A DNA stretch of 64,000 nt. Origin: Plenodomus lindquistii (Eukaryota; Ascomycota; Dothideomycetes; Pleosporales; Leptosphaeriaceae). This document shows, in pieces, positions 10,420-19,396 of this stretch (within the stretch, counting starts at the first letter, position 1; each line of letters starts with the position of its first letter). The notes under the pieces are model-generated. The model was given only the letters and a program-made list of their open reading frames with translations, made no database searches and was not told the origin of the DNA. Location: the NCBI GenBank assembly GCA_025504975.1, contig JANUWI010000002.1:1922001-1986000 (forward strand), written 5' to 3'. The translations under genes were made by a program, and so were the position numbers.

Positions 10420-11333
10420 ACCAGCCACCTCTGCAACGGGCAGTAAAGCAAGCTTATCACACAGATAGGCGAATGCTCAAAAGTTTCGCTTCATCAACTT
10501 AACATACCAGTTGGAGTGAGGGCTGAGATTCTGTTCAACAATGGATTTCCTAGTCCTAGACCGTGAGCAGAAGACATGCTTTCCGATTACGCAAAAGTCA
10601 AGCCGCCGAACCCTTGACCTTGAACCCCGCAATGCCGGGGCTTCTATGAACACACTATCGCTTGTCTCAGCTTTGCGTCGCCAACCAATGACATGTCCTG
10701 AGGGAAGTGATTCCACCAGACTGCGTCATCATGTTGTTACACCGTCTGCTACTTAGCAATTCTCTGGGGGTTTGGACAGCGTGGCCCCCACTCCTCTTCA
10801 TTCCATCATCTCTACGTCCTGCTCTTGAATCTTATGGTATTTTACATCTAGATCCTATTTCTGCCCTTCCGCTTCAGTCTTTCGTTTCCCGGCTTCGCGT
10901 GAGGCCAACATTCGTTCGTGTTCAACTGGTTTGCAAGGTTGGGACAAGGTGTTACACCCCGCAGGCAGAAGCGGTCAGGTACGAGCAGAGAGCAAGAAGC
11001 GGATTCGGCAAACCACCATGTGGTAGATACACAAGTTTGGCCCAGGCTTCCAAGCGCAGTCATTAATGCCCGATTGCGATGTTGCATTTATGAGGAGGAG
11101 ATGGCGTAGGGGAAACGGGCAGTGTCAGATCCTCGACATCACACGCAGTACCCATGATAGAATGTAGCTTTCAAAGATGTATTCATTACCCTAAGTATCA
11201 AGGATCTAGTGAAGTAGTGACAATCACCTGATAAGCCCGCCTTAGATCATGCACCCCAGACCAGATTCGTCTAGAAATCCATCATCAAGCTATCCCGGTC
11301 ACAAACCCTGCCCTTCGCACCACGCATTCCAAT
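10420..11333. other. Gene-free stretch downstream of HET gene
   Basis: About 910 bases between the HET stop codon and the first secreted cysteine-rich gene. Several overlapping short frames occur on both strands, but none has a recognisable domain, signal peptide or convincing splice partner. I searched it for a further copy of the cysteine-rich family and found none. Confidence 0.5.
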
Positions 11334-11634
11334 CTAACAGTACCAGAGGCAAAGCTCACTGCAAGTCTTGCCATTGATGTAGGAGAAGCACGCCTGCTTC
11401 TTGCAGACGGTCTCGCATTCCTCGGGGACGAGAAGGCAGGACTTTCTTCAAGTTAGTGCGATCACTCTAGATTGCGGGAAGATTACGCACGCTCTTGCAG
11501 TCGTTGTAGACCTTGGAGCACCACTGGCAAGGTGTCTCCATGACGATGTCGGTGCTGACTTCCTGGGCTACGGCGGTGGCGAGGGTGAGGGCGACAATGC
11601 TGGAGAGGTGGACGAGGGTGGTGAAGAGCTTCAT
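11334..11634 (-). CDS. Small secreted cysteine-rich protein, tandem copy A
   Basis: Two exons on the complement, 11634-11491 and 11441-11334, split by a 49-base intron (GTGCGT donor, CACTAAC branch, AAAG acceptor). The product is 83 residues. Residues 1-23 form a typical signal peptide (MKLFTTLVHL start, hydrophobic core, AVA before QE). The mature chain has ten cysteines. Three are in exon 1: a CxxC pair, then six residues to the third, followed by Lys-Ser at the splice junction. Seven are in exon 2, ending LWYC at the C-terminus. Spacing and intron position match copy C almost exactly and copy B closely. I recognise no named family. Size, secretion and cysteine content are effector-like or antimicrobial-like, but function is unknown. 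Confidence 0.85.
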
Positions 11635-12381
11635 TGTCGTTGTAGTGGGTCGTATGATTGGGATATCGATGTGATTGAGGTTTCGGTTGTGAGTTTGAGT
11701 GGTGTTATGTGGAGAGGAGAAGCTGATGTACCGTGGTGCGGCGGTCTTTATATTGGAGGGGGTTCCGCCCGTTTGCTTCTACCTCCCGCACGGTTCGCCT
11801 GGCTCGTTTGATGGCTTGAGAATGAGTGGCGAATTACGGACTAGAGCGGTATGGCGGCGGCCCAGTTGGGAGGGTAGTGATAGTAGTGCAGTGACATGAT
11901 GCTCCAGGTCCAGGCGGTCAACAACGGCCGTTCGCACAGCTGTGCTTGGTCAATCATCAAGTATAAGCAACTTCAGTATGCATAATCCACTTCAAGACAC
12001 TCGACGACTGGTGTGTGAGTTCGAGGTACCACAACATGTGTGGGAAGACACACTTTGGTTTTCCCAACGCGAGACTGAGTATATGTTTCACTGGGCTTTA
12101 TGGTGCTCAGCATCCAGTTCATCTGCTTTTTTTTTGCGTTTAGTGCAAGTGCAGATCTCTCGCATTCACTCCCTCTCCTTCTACGTGACTGACGCCACGT
12201 TTAATGTTGTCAAAGGAAGATGTGCATCATTTCATTTTCTTTTACAAAGTAAACATGTGGTATATCATCCTAACCAAAATGCTCATCCTCCAACCTCCGC
12301 ACCTCAAGCGACCATAGCTGCCTGCTTATACACTTGAAATCCACAAAGATAGTAAGACCCTGCCAGTGCATCACGCTGGCA
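11635..12381. other. Spacer between secreted-protein copies A and B
   Basis: About 750 bases containing the upstream region of copy A and the 3' end of copy B. Apart from a TATA-like element close to copy A, I see no gene and no fourth copy. Confidence 0.5.
11747..11754 (-). promoter_or_regulatory. TATA-like element upstream of copy A
   Basis: Read on the minus strand the bases are AATATAAA, about 115 bases upstream of the copy A start codon. That is a plausible distance for a TATA box plus a short 5' untranslated region in a strongly expressed fungal secreted-protein gene. No experimental start site is known. Confidence 0.4.
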
Positions 12382-12689
12382 CTACCACGGACAGAGAGTA
12401 GCGCAATTCTGGTTTGATCCCGGGGGATACAATTCCCGGACCGCCTCGGTGCACCATCTGGGGCACCCAATGCGGATGCGGCAGCTCTGTTGCATAGTTA
12501 GCAATCAGTCGGCAGATATTTGGAGCCTAAACGGTGTATACTTACATCCTTGCAATACTTATACTGGTAAGCGCACCATTTGCAAGATGATTGTTTGACC
12601 TGGAGCGCCTGGTCGTCGGTGGGGATGGTGGCACCGAATGCGATGCCGAGGAGGCTAATCATGATGACAAGGGCGGTGAATATCTTCAT
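12382..12689 (-). CDS. Small secreted cysteine-rich protein, tandem copy B (8-Cys variant)
   Basis: Two exons on the complement, 12689-12546 and 12486-12382, with a 59-base intron (GTAAGT donor, GCTAAC branch, CAACAG acceptor). The product is 82 residues. The signal peptide is about residues 1-20 (MKIFTALVIM start, ending near FGA). Exon 1 is exactly 48 codons, as in copy A, and ends with the same CxxC, six-residue, Cys-Lys pattern. Exon 2 keeps five of the seven cysteines of copies A and C. It lacks the fourth exon-2 cysteine, and the C-terminus stops at LCPW without the final Tyr-Cys. The mature protein therefore has eight cysteines. Function is unknown; this is the most divergent of the three paralogues. 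Confidence 0.85.
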
Positions 12690-13182
12690 GATTGCTGGGG
12701 CGAGGATGTGAGTTGTAGATCTGAAGCTCGCCTGCTGCAAGATTTTGGGTGTTATGATCAGTGCAGGCGGTGTTGTGTAGTGGTGAAGGCAAGTCCTAGT
12801 CGTCGAAATGCTAGAGTCATCTATCCCGTTTGTTCGTCGTTTGCAGCGTGCGAGTATTTCGTACGTACTACAGAAAGAAGCGGTCAGGTCTTGTTCTGGG
12901 TGAGATTGGCAATAGTCGGCTTTTTAGTGGGAAGTAAAATTAAAAATTACATCTGAGAGAGAAGGAAGCGAGGCAAACGAAGCCATCTCTCAACCTCCAA
13001 AATCCCCACAGAAAGGACGAAAAAGCTTTTCAAGTCTCAGGTCTATATCATACATTGCGCATTCCAAAGGACTACCGCGATTGTCCTAGACCTCACCACA
13101 GGATCCCGTCTCTTTTCCCAGTGCCGCACATCCTCTCGAGTTGGACTTGCGAAGGTCGGCTCTGCCCCGCGCATCGGCCGAC
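12690..13182. other. Spacer between copies B and C
   Basis: About 490 bases with the presumed promoter of copy B and terminator of copy C. There is an A/T-rich patch near 12930-12950, and no further gene is seen. Confidence 0.5.
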
Positions 13183-13498
13183 CTAGCAGTACCACAAACA
13201 AATTGAACCGCAACTATAGCCATGGATCCTTGAAGCGCATGCGGCTCGCTTGCAAAGAGCGCTGCATTCAAAGCCATAACTGCATTCCTGTGAAATTGTG
13301 TCAGCACGTACAGGAAGGATGAGGTTGGAGGTTACTTACGCTCTTGCAGTCCTTGTAGACGTTAGAGCACCGCCTGCAGGACGAAATGGCGGCGTTGGTA
13401 GTGAAGTTGGCGTTACTGATCTTGTCTTCAGGAATGGCAGCGCCGATGACGAGGGTGACGAGGGCGGTCAGGGCGAGGAGGTAGATAGTAAGCTTCAT
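13183..13498 (-). CDS. Small secreted cysteine-rich protein, tandem copy C
   Basis: Two exons on the complement, 13498-13340 and 13287-13183, with a 52-base intron (GTAAGT donor, GCTGAC branch, CACAG acceptor). The product is 87 residues. The signal peptide is about residues 1-20 (MKLTIYLLAL start, ending near IGA). The mature protein has ten cysteines in the same framework as copy A: CxxC, six residues, Cys-Lys-Ser at the exon end, then seven more cysteines in exon 2 and a C-terminal LWYC. A linker about five residues longer precedes the first cysteine. The coding DNA around the exon-1 end is nearly identical to copy A. Function is unknown; it is a paralogue of A and B in a head-to-tail array. 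Confidence 0.85.
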
Positions 13499-14228
13499 AG
13501 CTGTTGGGAGAGTGGAAAATGTGAATTCGGAGTAGTGAGTGACTGGAGAATTGGTGAGAAGGGGGTTGGTGCGGTGATTGAAATTAGAGTAGCCGACGCT
13601 GGGTTTACATGTGGGTAGGGCTCCCTGCCTGTCCGTTTGCAACGTGTGAAAGTATGCGCGCATGCTATGGACGGTCAAGATCATGAGACTACCACTGATG
13701 AATATGAGTTCTCCGAAGATACTACGATGAGCTTTTGAGTTGAATACATTAATTAGAAGTGGAAGATCATAGGAAGAGAGCTAGGGTGCAGCTGAGAAAG
13801 CGAGATCGTTTCATGTACGATGCCTATACCAGTACATCCGGTGGTTCTTGGTTCTATGCAGAAATCGGCCCTGTATTTGTGTAGCTGATATATGTGGTCG
13901 TTGTTCTTCACCACATGTTTTGCTCGAGAAAGTCTCTGGCTTTGCACTGTCGTTCTCGATCATTGCCTGAGGAGGTCAGAATCAACGTAGCGAAATCAGA
14001 TGCATTTCAACTGATGAGTTCTCAATGTAGCTCATCTAGGCCATCAGTGCAATAAGAATTTCCAAGGTCCATCGTAGAGGAGACAAGACGTCGTTCGCGC
14101 CAAGTCCGCTACCCACCTCCGCCGATGCTGTCCCACCCCGGTCAACCTATGACGCAACCCTACGCTTCGACCTCCAGAACACCTCCGTTCGCGCCGCAAC
14201 ATCCCGAACCCCACAACCACACCACACC
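13499..14228. other. Divergent upstream region of copy C and TMEM19-like gene
   Basis: About 730 bases between two divergent start codons. Short frames (for example near 13750-13950) have no recognisable content. It marks the edge between the accessory-looking block and conserved genes. Confidence 0.45.
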
Positions 14229-15428
14229 ATGAAGCCAATAATAGCAGCGCCTGCGATCGCTGCACTTGTATACCGTGCCTATTCCCGGAAATCGTTGACA
14301 CCAGTTGGAATCCTCACAGCTTTTGCGACTGCGATTGTACATGCTGTGCATCCGTGGAGTGTGTTCTTCGCACTGTTGGCAGTGTTCTTTCTGGCAGGGA
14401 CGGCTGTGACCAAGGTATGTGTAGAAGTCGGAAGATGTTGTGCATTGAGTTAGCTAACCTGAAGAATAGGTCAAACATGATATCAAAGCGAGATTGACAC
14501 AGTCGGCTGCTGGTGCATCTGGTGGGGAAGGCTCACGAAACCATATCCAAGTCATTGCGAATTCTGGGATAGCGTCGGTGTTGATATTGCTGCACCTTTG
14601 GCAGATCAAGCAAGAGGGTCGGTACGACGAGAAAGGACTTTGCTGGCATAGAGGCACTGATGTATTGATTGTTGGTGCTGTTGCGTACGTGGAAACCCTT
14701 GCTTAAGTGAATGTTTCAAGCTGACAATATGAAGTAATTATGCCGCCGTGGCTGCTGACACTTTCTCATCCGAACTGGGCATTCTGTCCACTACGAAGCC
14801 ACGCCTTATAACCGCGCCATGGAGAGTGGTCCCGCCGGGTACGAATGGTGGAGTGACGATTACTGGTCTTGGTGCTGGGCTGTTGGGATCCTTCATCCTC
14901 TCAGCGACATCAACATTACTCGTACCGTTCTGCAAAGATTGGAGCTTCACCGAGAAGACTACATACACCCTCGCTTTGACAGCGGCTGGTTTCAGCGGCA
15001 CGCTCCTCGACTCATTACTCGGCGCGCTCTTCCAAGCCAGCGTCGTGGATATTCATTCAGGAAAAGTTGTAGAAGGTGAAGGCGGCAGGAAAGTCCTAGT
15101 GCACAGTAGCACACCAATACACCTCAGGAAGTCTGGCCAAATACGCAGCAAAGTCAGCAGCTATCAAGAAGGCAAAGATGGAATTCCAAAGTCCAGTGGC
15201 GCTGATGCTGCAGTATCGATGCAAGCTTCCGAAACAATGCTGAAGGCTGGCGGAAGTGGCAAAGGCGTTGCTGACCCACAGCACGAAAGCAGAAGAGTAG
15301 AGGTTGGGAGTGATGTTCTGGACAATAACGCAGTCAACATTCTCATGGCCGGGCTTGTCAGTGTAGGATCGATGATGGTCGCATGCGTGGTCTGGGATCT
15401 GCCTTTTAGCAGTATGGTCGGCAACTAG
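14229..15428 (+). CDS. TMEM19/DUF92 integral membrane protein
   Basis: Three exons, 14229-14414, 14470-14684 and 14735-15428, give about 364 residues. Both introns are about 50 bases with GTATGT and GTACGT donors. The start is MKPIIAAPAIAAL. The DUF92/TMEM19 signatures are present: PVGILTAF, FFLAGTAVTKVKHD and ASGGEGSRNHIQV in the first part, then AADTFSSELGILS, VPPGTNGGVT and LGAGLLGSF. Several hydrophobic segments indicate a multi-pass membrane protein. Plant and bacterial relatives (VTE6 type) are phytyl-phosphate kinases; the role in fungi is unknown. A hydrophilic insert of about 90 residues (roughly 255-340) precedes the last hydrophobic segment, typical of fungal members. Confidence 0.92.
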
Positions 15429-15744
15429 AAACAAACATGTGCCCTATCAAGACACTTTTGAACTTCCTGCTATTCTCAAGATTGTACCTTTGTGAGACTG
15501 TGGTTGACTACGCGGAGATGCCAAGACGACTAGCGCGCGTCACGTCGTAGCCTGAGCTCCGACTGCAACAACAGCTACAGCTCCGCATCCCACTTCTAGA
15601 CACTTACATCACCGTAACCGATACCCTTTGGCGCCCAAACGACTGATACGCAAGTCGTTTCCCGCCACAAACAGTCTATCAAAGTCTCCGAACCAACGAC
15701 GGTTTCGCCATCGGCCTAGAACTGCATTGCAACCTACCTTCAAG

Positions 15745-16342
15745 ATGGTATGCTAACCTATACTCCATCTGTGGTCTAGCTACAAAACGTAGGAGTGTGT
15801 ATGGCTAACAAGAAATACAGTCTCTCCGCTTCGTTCCCAACAAAGCGCACCCCACCCAAACCGCTCTCGAGACGTCCGCACCCTCTGCCCCCGGCGTCCA
15901 CGACAACCTGCGCTCCCGCCTAGGACAAACCTCGACAGTCACCGCATCCACCTCCACAGCACCCGTCGCTCTCCAGTCAGCCCACCCTCTCGAGGCCCGC
16001 CTGACACAATGGCGCGACACACAAGACCGCTTGAAGATGGAGATGCTGAGGCGGCAATTCGGTATCGCTGAGCCTGTGCGTCGTGGCATGGAAATCAAGA
16101 TTGCAGATGCGGGAGAGTGGCGACCTGCTGCATTGGGCGGAAGCAGTGGTGTGCACAAGGATATCCTACAGGGACGAGACTGTGAGATTGGCTGGGAGGA
16201 TGTCTTTACTGGTATGTTGAGAGAGGTGTGGAGTGCTCTGAAGTCAGGATGGTTTGCTAATGATTTGTGATTAGGCAACGAGCTCCGCGAGGTTCCCGAC
16301 TTCCACACTGAAATTGAGCACAAGATGAAGATGAACTGGTAG
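15745..16342 (+). CDS. UMP1: Proteasome maturation factor UMP1
   Basis: Three exons, 15745-15747 (only the ATG), 15821-16211 and 16275-16342, encode 153 residues. The start codon is immediately followed by a GTATGC donor. The second exon begins SLRFVPNKAH. The UMP1 signatures are GEWRPAALGGSSGVH, DILQGRD, WEDVFTGNELREVPDFH and the C-terminal KMKMNW. Ump1/POMP is an assembly chaperone that sits inside half-proteasomes, coordinates joining of the two halves and beta-subunit propeptide processing, and is degraded as the first substrate. Length is close to the usual 140-150 residues. No uninterrupted frame covers the gene, so frame-only annotation would truncate or miss it. Confidence 0.95.
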
Positions 16343-17336
16343 AGGGTGGCCCATGGGTGACGGGGGACAGGCTCGTATGACCGCGTGATGGGGTGTGACG
16401 ATTTCAGTCTACTGCATGAACGGACATGGCGTTAAGCTAGAATTACGGATGAATGAAGTAGACGAAAGATGGCCAGCATATTGTCAATTGGGTGCATGAT
16501 GTTGCATGTTGTTTTGGGTCGTGTGCAGCATGCCCCGCTCCCTTCCAGTGTACTGGAACTTGTCGAGGTTTACAACAAGACCACGGAGCCATGCGTGAAA
16601 TACAATACTATGCACGGCTCTTATCTCTCTGCGCATTGCTGTAGCACAAATACTGCGTTTGAGCCTCGATGACGGGGGCCAGGTAATTGCCTCAACTCGA
16701 TGAGTATAAGCAAGGTCGATGCAGGCAAGGGTGTAGAGGTGCAGACGACTCAATGCGTGGATGGCGGCAGCAGGGGAGGATGCAGGGGCAGCTCAGGCCT
16801 GGGAACTGTCTGTCACCTGGACGGGGGGAGGCTAGAGTAGGGTACCATTGAATAGCACTGACACTGACAGTTTGCAGTCTCACGCACAGCTGGAAATCAT
16901 ACTGTATGTATCATGTTGGCTTCAGGCCCTGCAGTTCCCAGATCAGGGCGTGTTCTGTTATCTGGGCTGGGTGGGGACTAGTCAGTTGGATCCTTGTTGG
17001 CGGGTTGGTGGATTGCGGAGAACAGAGGACTCTCGCACTTGGCTTGGCCGGCGCACGGCTCAGCCAACCCATCGCATCCATCGCCCGACCCGCTGAGACA
17101 TGGCCCTTCACCACTTGCTTTCCTCTCACCGCCCGCCAGACGACCCTTTTTCGCTGCCCAAGAATCTCTTCCCCAGCACTGTGTAGAGACAGGCTCCGGC
17201 CCATCCATTCGCCCGACCACCCGCTCTCCAATCCATCCACCGCCACGCTCGTCTCGCCTGACGTGTGGTTTGCCCACGCGCAATTGCCTCTACCCAACAC
17301 GGCGTGTCGTCGCAATTAAGCCCGGCCGGCCCAGCC
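16343..17336. other. Upstream region of UBL3-like gene, no gene seen
   Basis: About 990 bases between UMP1 and the next gene. The last 250 bases are pyrimidine-rich on the plus strand, as often seen in long 5' untranslated regions of filamentous fungi. Long overlapping frames near 16.9-17.3 kb look like composition artefacts. Confidence 0.45.
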
Positions 17337-18509
17337 ATGGCCTCGACCACCGAGCAGCCTGCCACACCGCCCCAGAGCACTCCCCAGCACAACGCCGCCG
17401 CATCGCCGCCCCAGGCCACTTCAGACGCCTTATCGTCGAGCCCCGTCGAGATGCGCACCCTCGAGTCGGCCGCCGCGACGTCCTCGCCCGCAGACACGCC
17501 CGCCCAAACTACAGACACGCCCGTGACCACCCAGATTGCTGCCACAACCCCACATGTCGTCGAGATGAAGCCCTCAGAATCCCCCGTGCCCACCTCGCCC
17601 ACCGCTGCGAAGCCTGCGCCGCCTGCCAACCTGGCCCGCGCAGAGACGGAAGCCATAGGGCCGTCAACAGATACGCCTGCGCTGGACCCAGATAACACAA
17701 ATGGACCCACGCTGGTGATTATGCTACTGCTTACGACGGGCGCACGGCATCCGTATAAGATTGACGAAAAGTACCTCAAGAAGCGCAATGTCACGGTAGA
17801 GGCTATGGACCCATACAACATCAGCGTATATACATTGAAGGAGCTGATATGGCGGGATTGGCGGGAAGGTTTGTCAGCCTTTTCTTTACTCTGAACTGTG
17901 CAGCCTCGGCGATGCGCATGTGAAGGCATTTGGCATTATCCGTGCGCTACATGGGAAGCTATCGCATGACGTTCATTACCTTTGCCGCGCATACCCTATC
18001 CGGCAATATCTTCCTACACAGCCACCATCCACACATACTCGGTGTACACTGCACGCTTGCTAACTCCAATTTTCAGAATGGGAAGCCAGACCAACATCCC
18101 CAAGTTCAATACGACTGATACATTTCGGCCGTATGCTCGACGACAAGTCACCACTCAATGGTACGTTGGCACCTTCCCCCGGCGTTGCGCGTCAGTCATG
18201 TCTGTTCCGTCCAGTCCAGCCTTTGAGGTTCTTGGCGTGGCTTGTTTGATTGCTGGGCTGGCGCGCTAATTGGTTCGCATGGCTGCCGCTAGACCGCTCA
18301 CCAATGAGACCCTTGGAGATTGATACGAAATGCTGACATGAGCGGATCTAGAATGCCGTTTTCAAACCGACACTCCCAATGTCGTGCATATGACTGTCAA
18401 ACCCCAGGAAGTCGTTGATGATGAGGAGAATGCCAAGTCGGGCAAGGGCGGGAGCAGGAGTGATGGCGACGATGAACCTACCGCGGGTTGCCGTTGCGTC
18501 ATCTTATAA
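17337..18509 (+). CDS. UBL3/MUB-type membrane-anchored ubiquitin-fold protein
   Basis: Three exons, 17337-17868, 18077-18160 and 18352-18509, encode 257 residues; the introns are 208 and 191 bases. Residues 1-115 are a Pro/Thr/Ser/Ala-rich disordered extension. The ubiquitin-fold part follows (about 120-215): LVIMLLLTTGARHPYKID, YTLKELIWRDW, IRLIHFGRMLDDKSPLN and VVHMTVKPQE. The protein ends in a CaaX box, CVIL, preceded by GCR. The terminal Leu predicts geranylgeranylation. Human UBL3 and plant MUBs share this layout and act as prenylated plasma-membrane adaptors, in animals as a sorting modifier for small extracellular vesicles. The long N-terminal extension is fungal. Splicing to the CaaX exon is required for anchoring. 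Confidence 0.88.
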
Positions 18510-18878
18510 GTTTCATCAAATGGGTCTTTGGAGGCGACGATTGCATATGCAAGCATGCAGGAAGGCTCAGCGAAATGGCGTTCTGGGGGTGTGTATGCAT
18601 CGCATCGCCTATCCTCATTTCTTTCTATTATTCATCATTTTCCCCCCTTCACCACTTTATACTTATTTTTTCCATTTTTTTTTTTCCAATCTGTGTATAT
18701 GGGATCTCATCACTTTACTGTCCTTTCTAGCCAATTGTCTTTCTTTGCGTGTCTTGTGTGGGTTTGGGCGTTGTATCTCTTGATTTTTCTTATTGTATGA
18801 ACATGGCATTTTGCTGTTTATTTTGGCGGGGTGCTAGTCTCATTCTTGGGTGATTGTGCGGGAGAGTTACAGGAGGGA

Positions 18879-18906
18879 GGGATAGAGCAATGGGGGGAGC
18901 ATAGAC
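18879..18906 (+). repeat. Left copy of imperfect direct repeat
   Basis: The sequence beginning GGGATAGAGCAATGG and ending GAGCATAGAC recurs at 25068-25094 with one length difference and at most a few substitutions. Weaker similarity extends upstream (GTGCGGGAGAG here, GTGCACGGGAGATG there). The two copies lie 6.2 kb apart in the same orientation and enclose the regulator-P450 pair. Confidence 0.65.
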
Positions 18907-18977
18907 GGTGGCATTAAATGCATACACAGTACAGTACAGAACCTCGGTGCTTCAGATGACGTGCTTGACTTACTCTA

Positions 18978-19105
18978 CAGGGTGTAGACGCATCGGATTA
19001 GATGCCTGTGAAAGCTCAACGAATCATCCTCTCAGTCTCGCCGAATGTTGAATGTGCTATTCGTCAAACTTCAACAAGAACCTAATCCGATGTGTCTATA
19101 TCCTG
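18978..19105. mobile_element. MITE-like inverted-repeat element, copy 1
   Basis: A 128-base element with terminal inverted repeats of about 24 bases (21 of 24 match). The left end is CAGGGTGTAGACGCATCGG and the right end, read inward, is CAGGATATAGACACATCGG. Both outer flanks are TA, consistent with a TA target-site duplication as made by Tc1/mariner-type transposases. All three arm mismatches are G/A transitions. The interior has no coding capacity. A second copy lies at 24682-24775. Confidence 0.7.
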
Positions 19106-19396
19106 TAGCTTTTGAGGCAGGCCTTTCCTTGTACGACTGACACTGCACAACCCCAGTCCATTACAAATTCAAGTATAGCTTTTGAATTACACTGACTAGA
19201 TTAGTGGGTCCCTATCCGCCCTCCCGAGGCACGACGGGCACCCCACACAACCCCACCTTTCTGCTGCGGGTCATGTTTCAAGACACCGACTGTTGGTCGA
19301 CACGTAGTATTGGAACCTTGAGATATCTCAGCTTATCACGACACACATCCGCGGAATAAGCACAATGCCGCCAATTGCGATTGGCATCTTTGCAAC

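Larger units (their letters stand above)
18510..19396. other. Intergenic stretch carrying repeat copies
   Basis: About 890 bases between the UBL3-like gene and the zinc-finger regulator. It has a T-rich 3' region near 18.6-18.7 kb, the left direct-repeat copy (18879-18906) and the first inverted-repeat element (18978-19105). No gene is visible. Confidence 0.6.

Noticed and set aside
10477..11109. Fourth copy of the secreted cysteine-rich family or a gene next to the HET gene
   Set aside because: No CxxC plus Cys-Lys junction, signal peptide or matching splice site could be found on either strand.
15430..15744. Proteasome-control element (GGTGGCAAA type) upstream of UMP1
   Set aside because: The nearest matches (TTTGGCGCC and CGCCACAAA) have two or more mismatches, so I cannot claim an Rpn4-like site.
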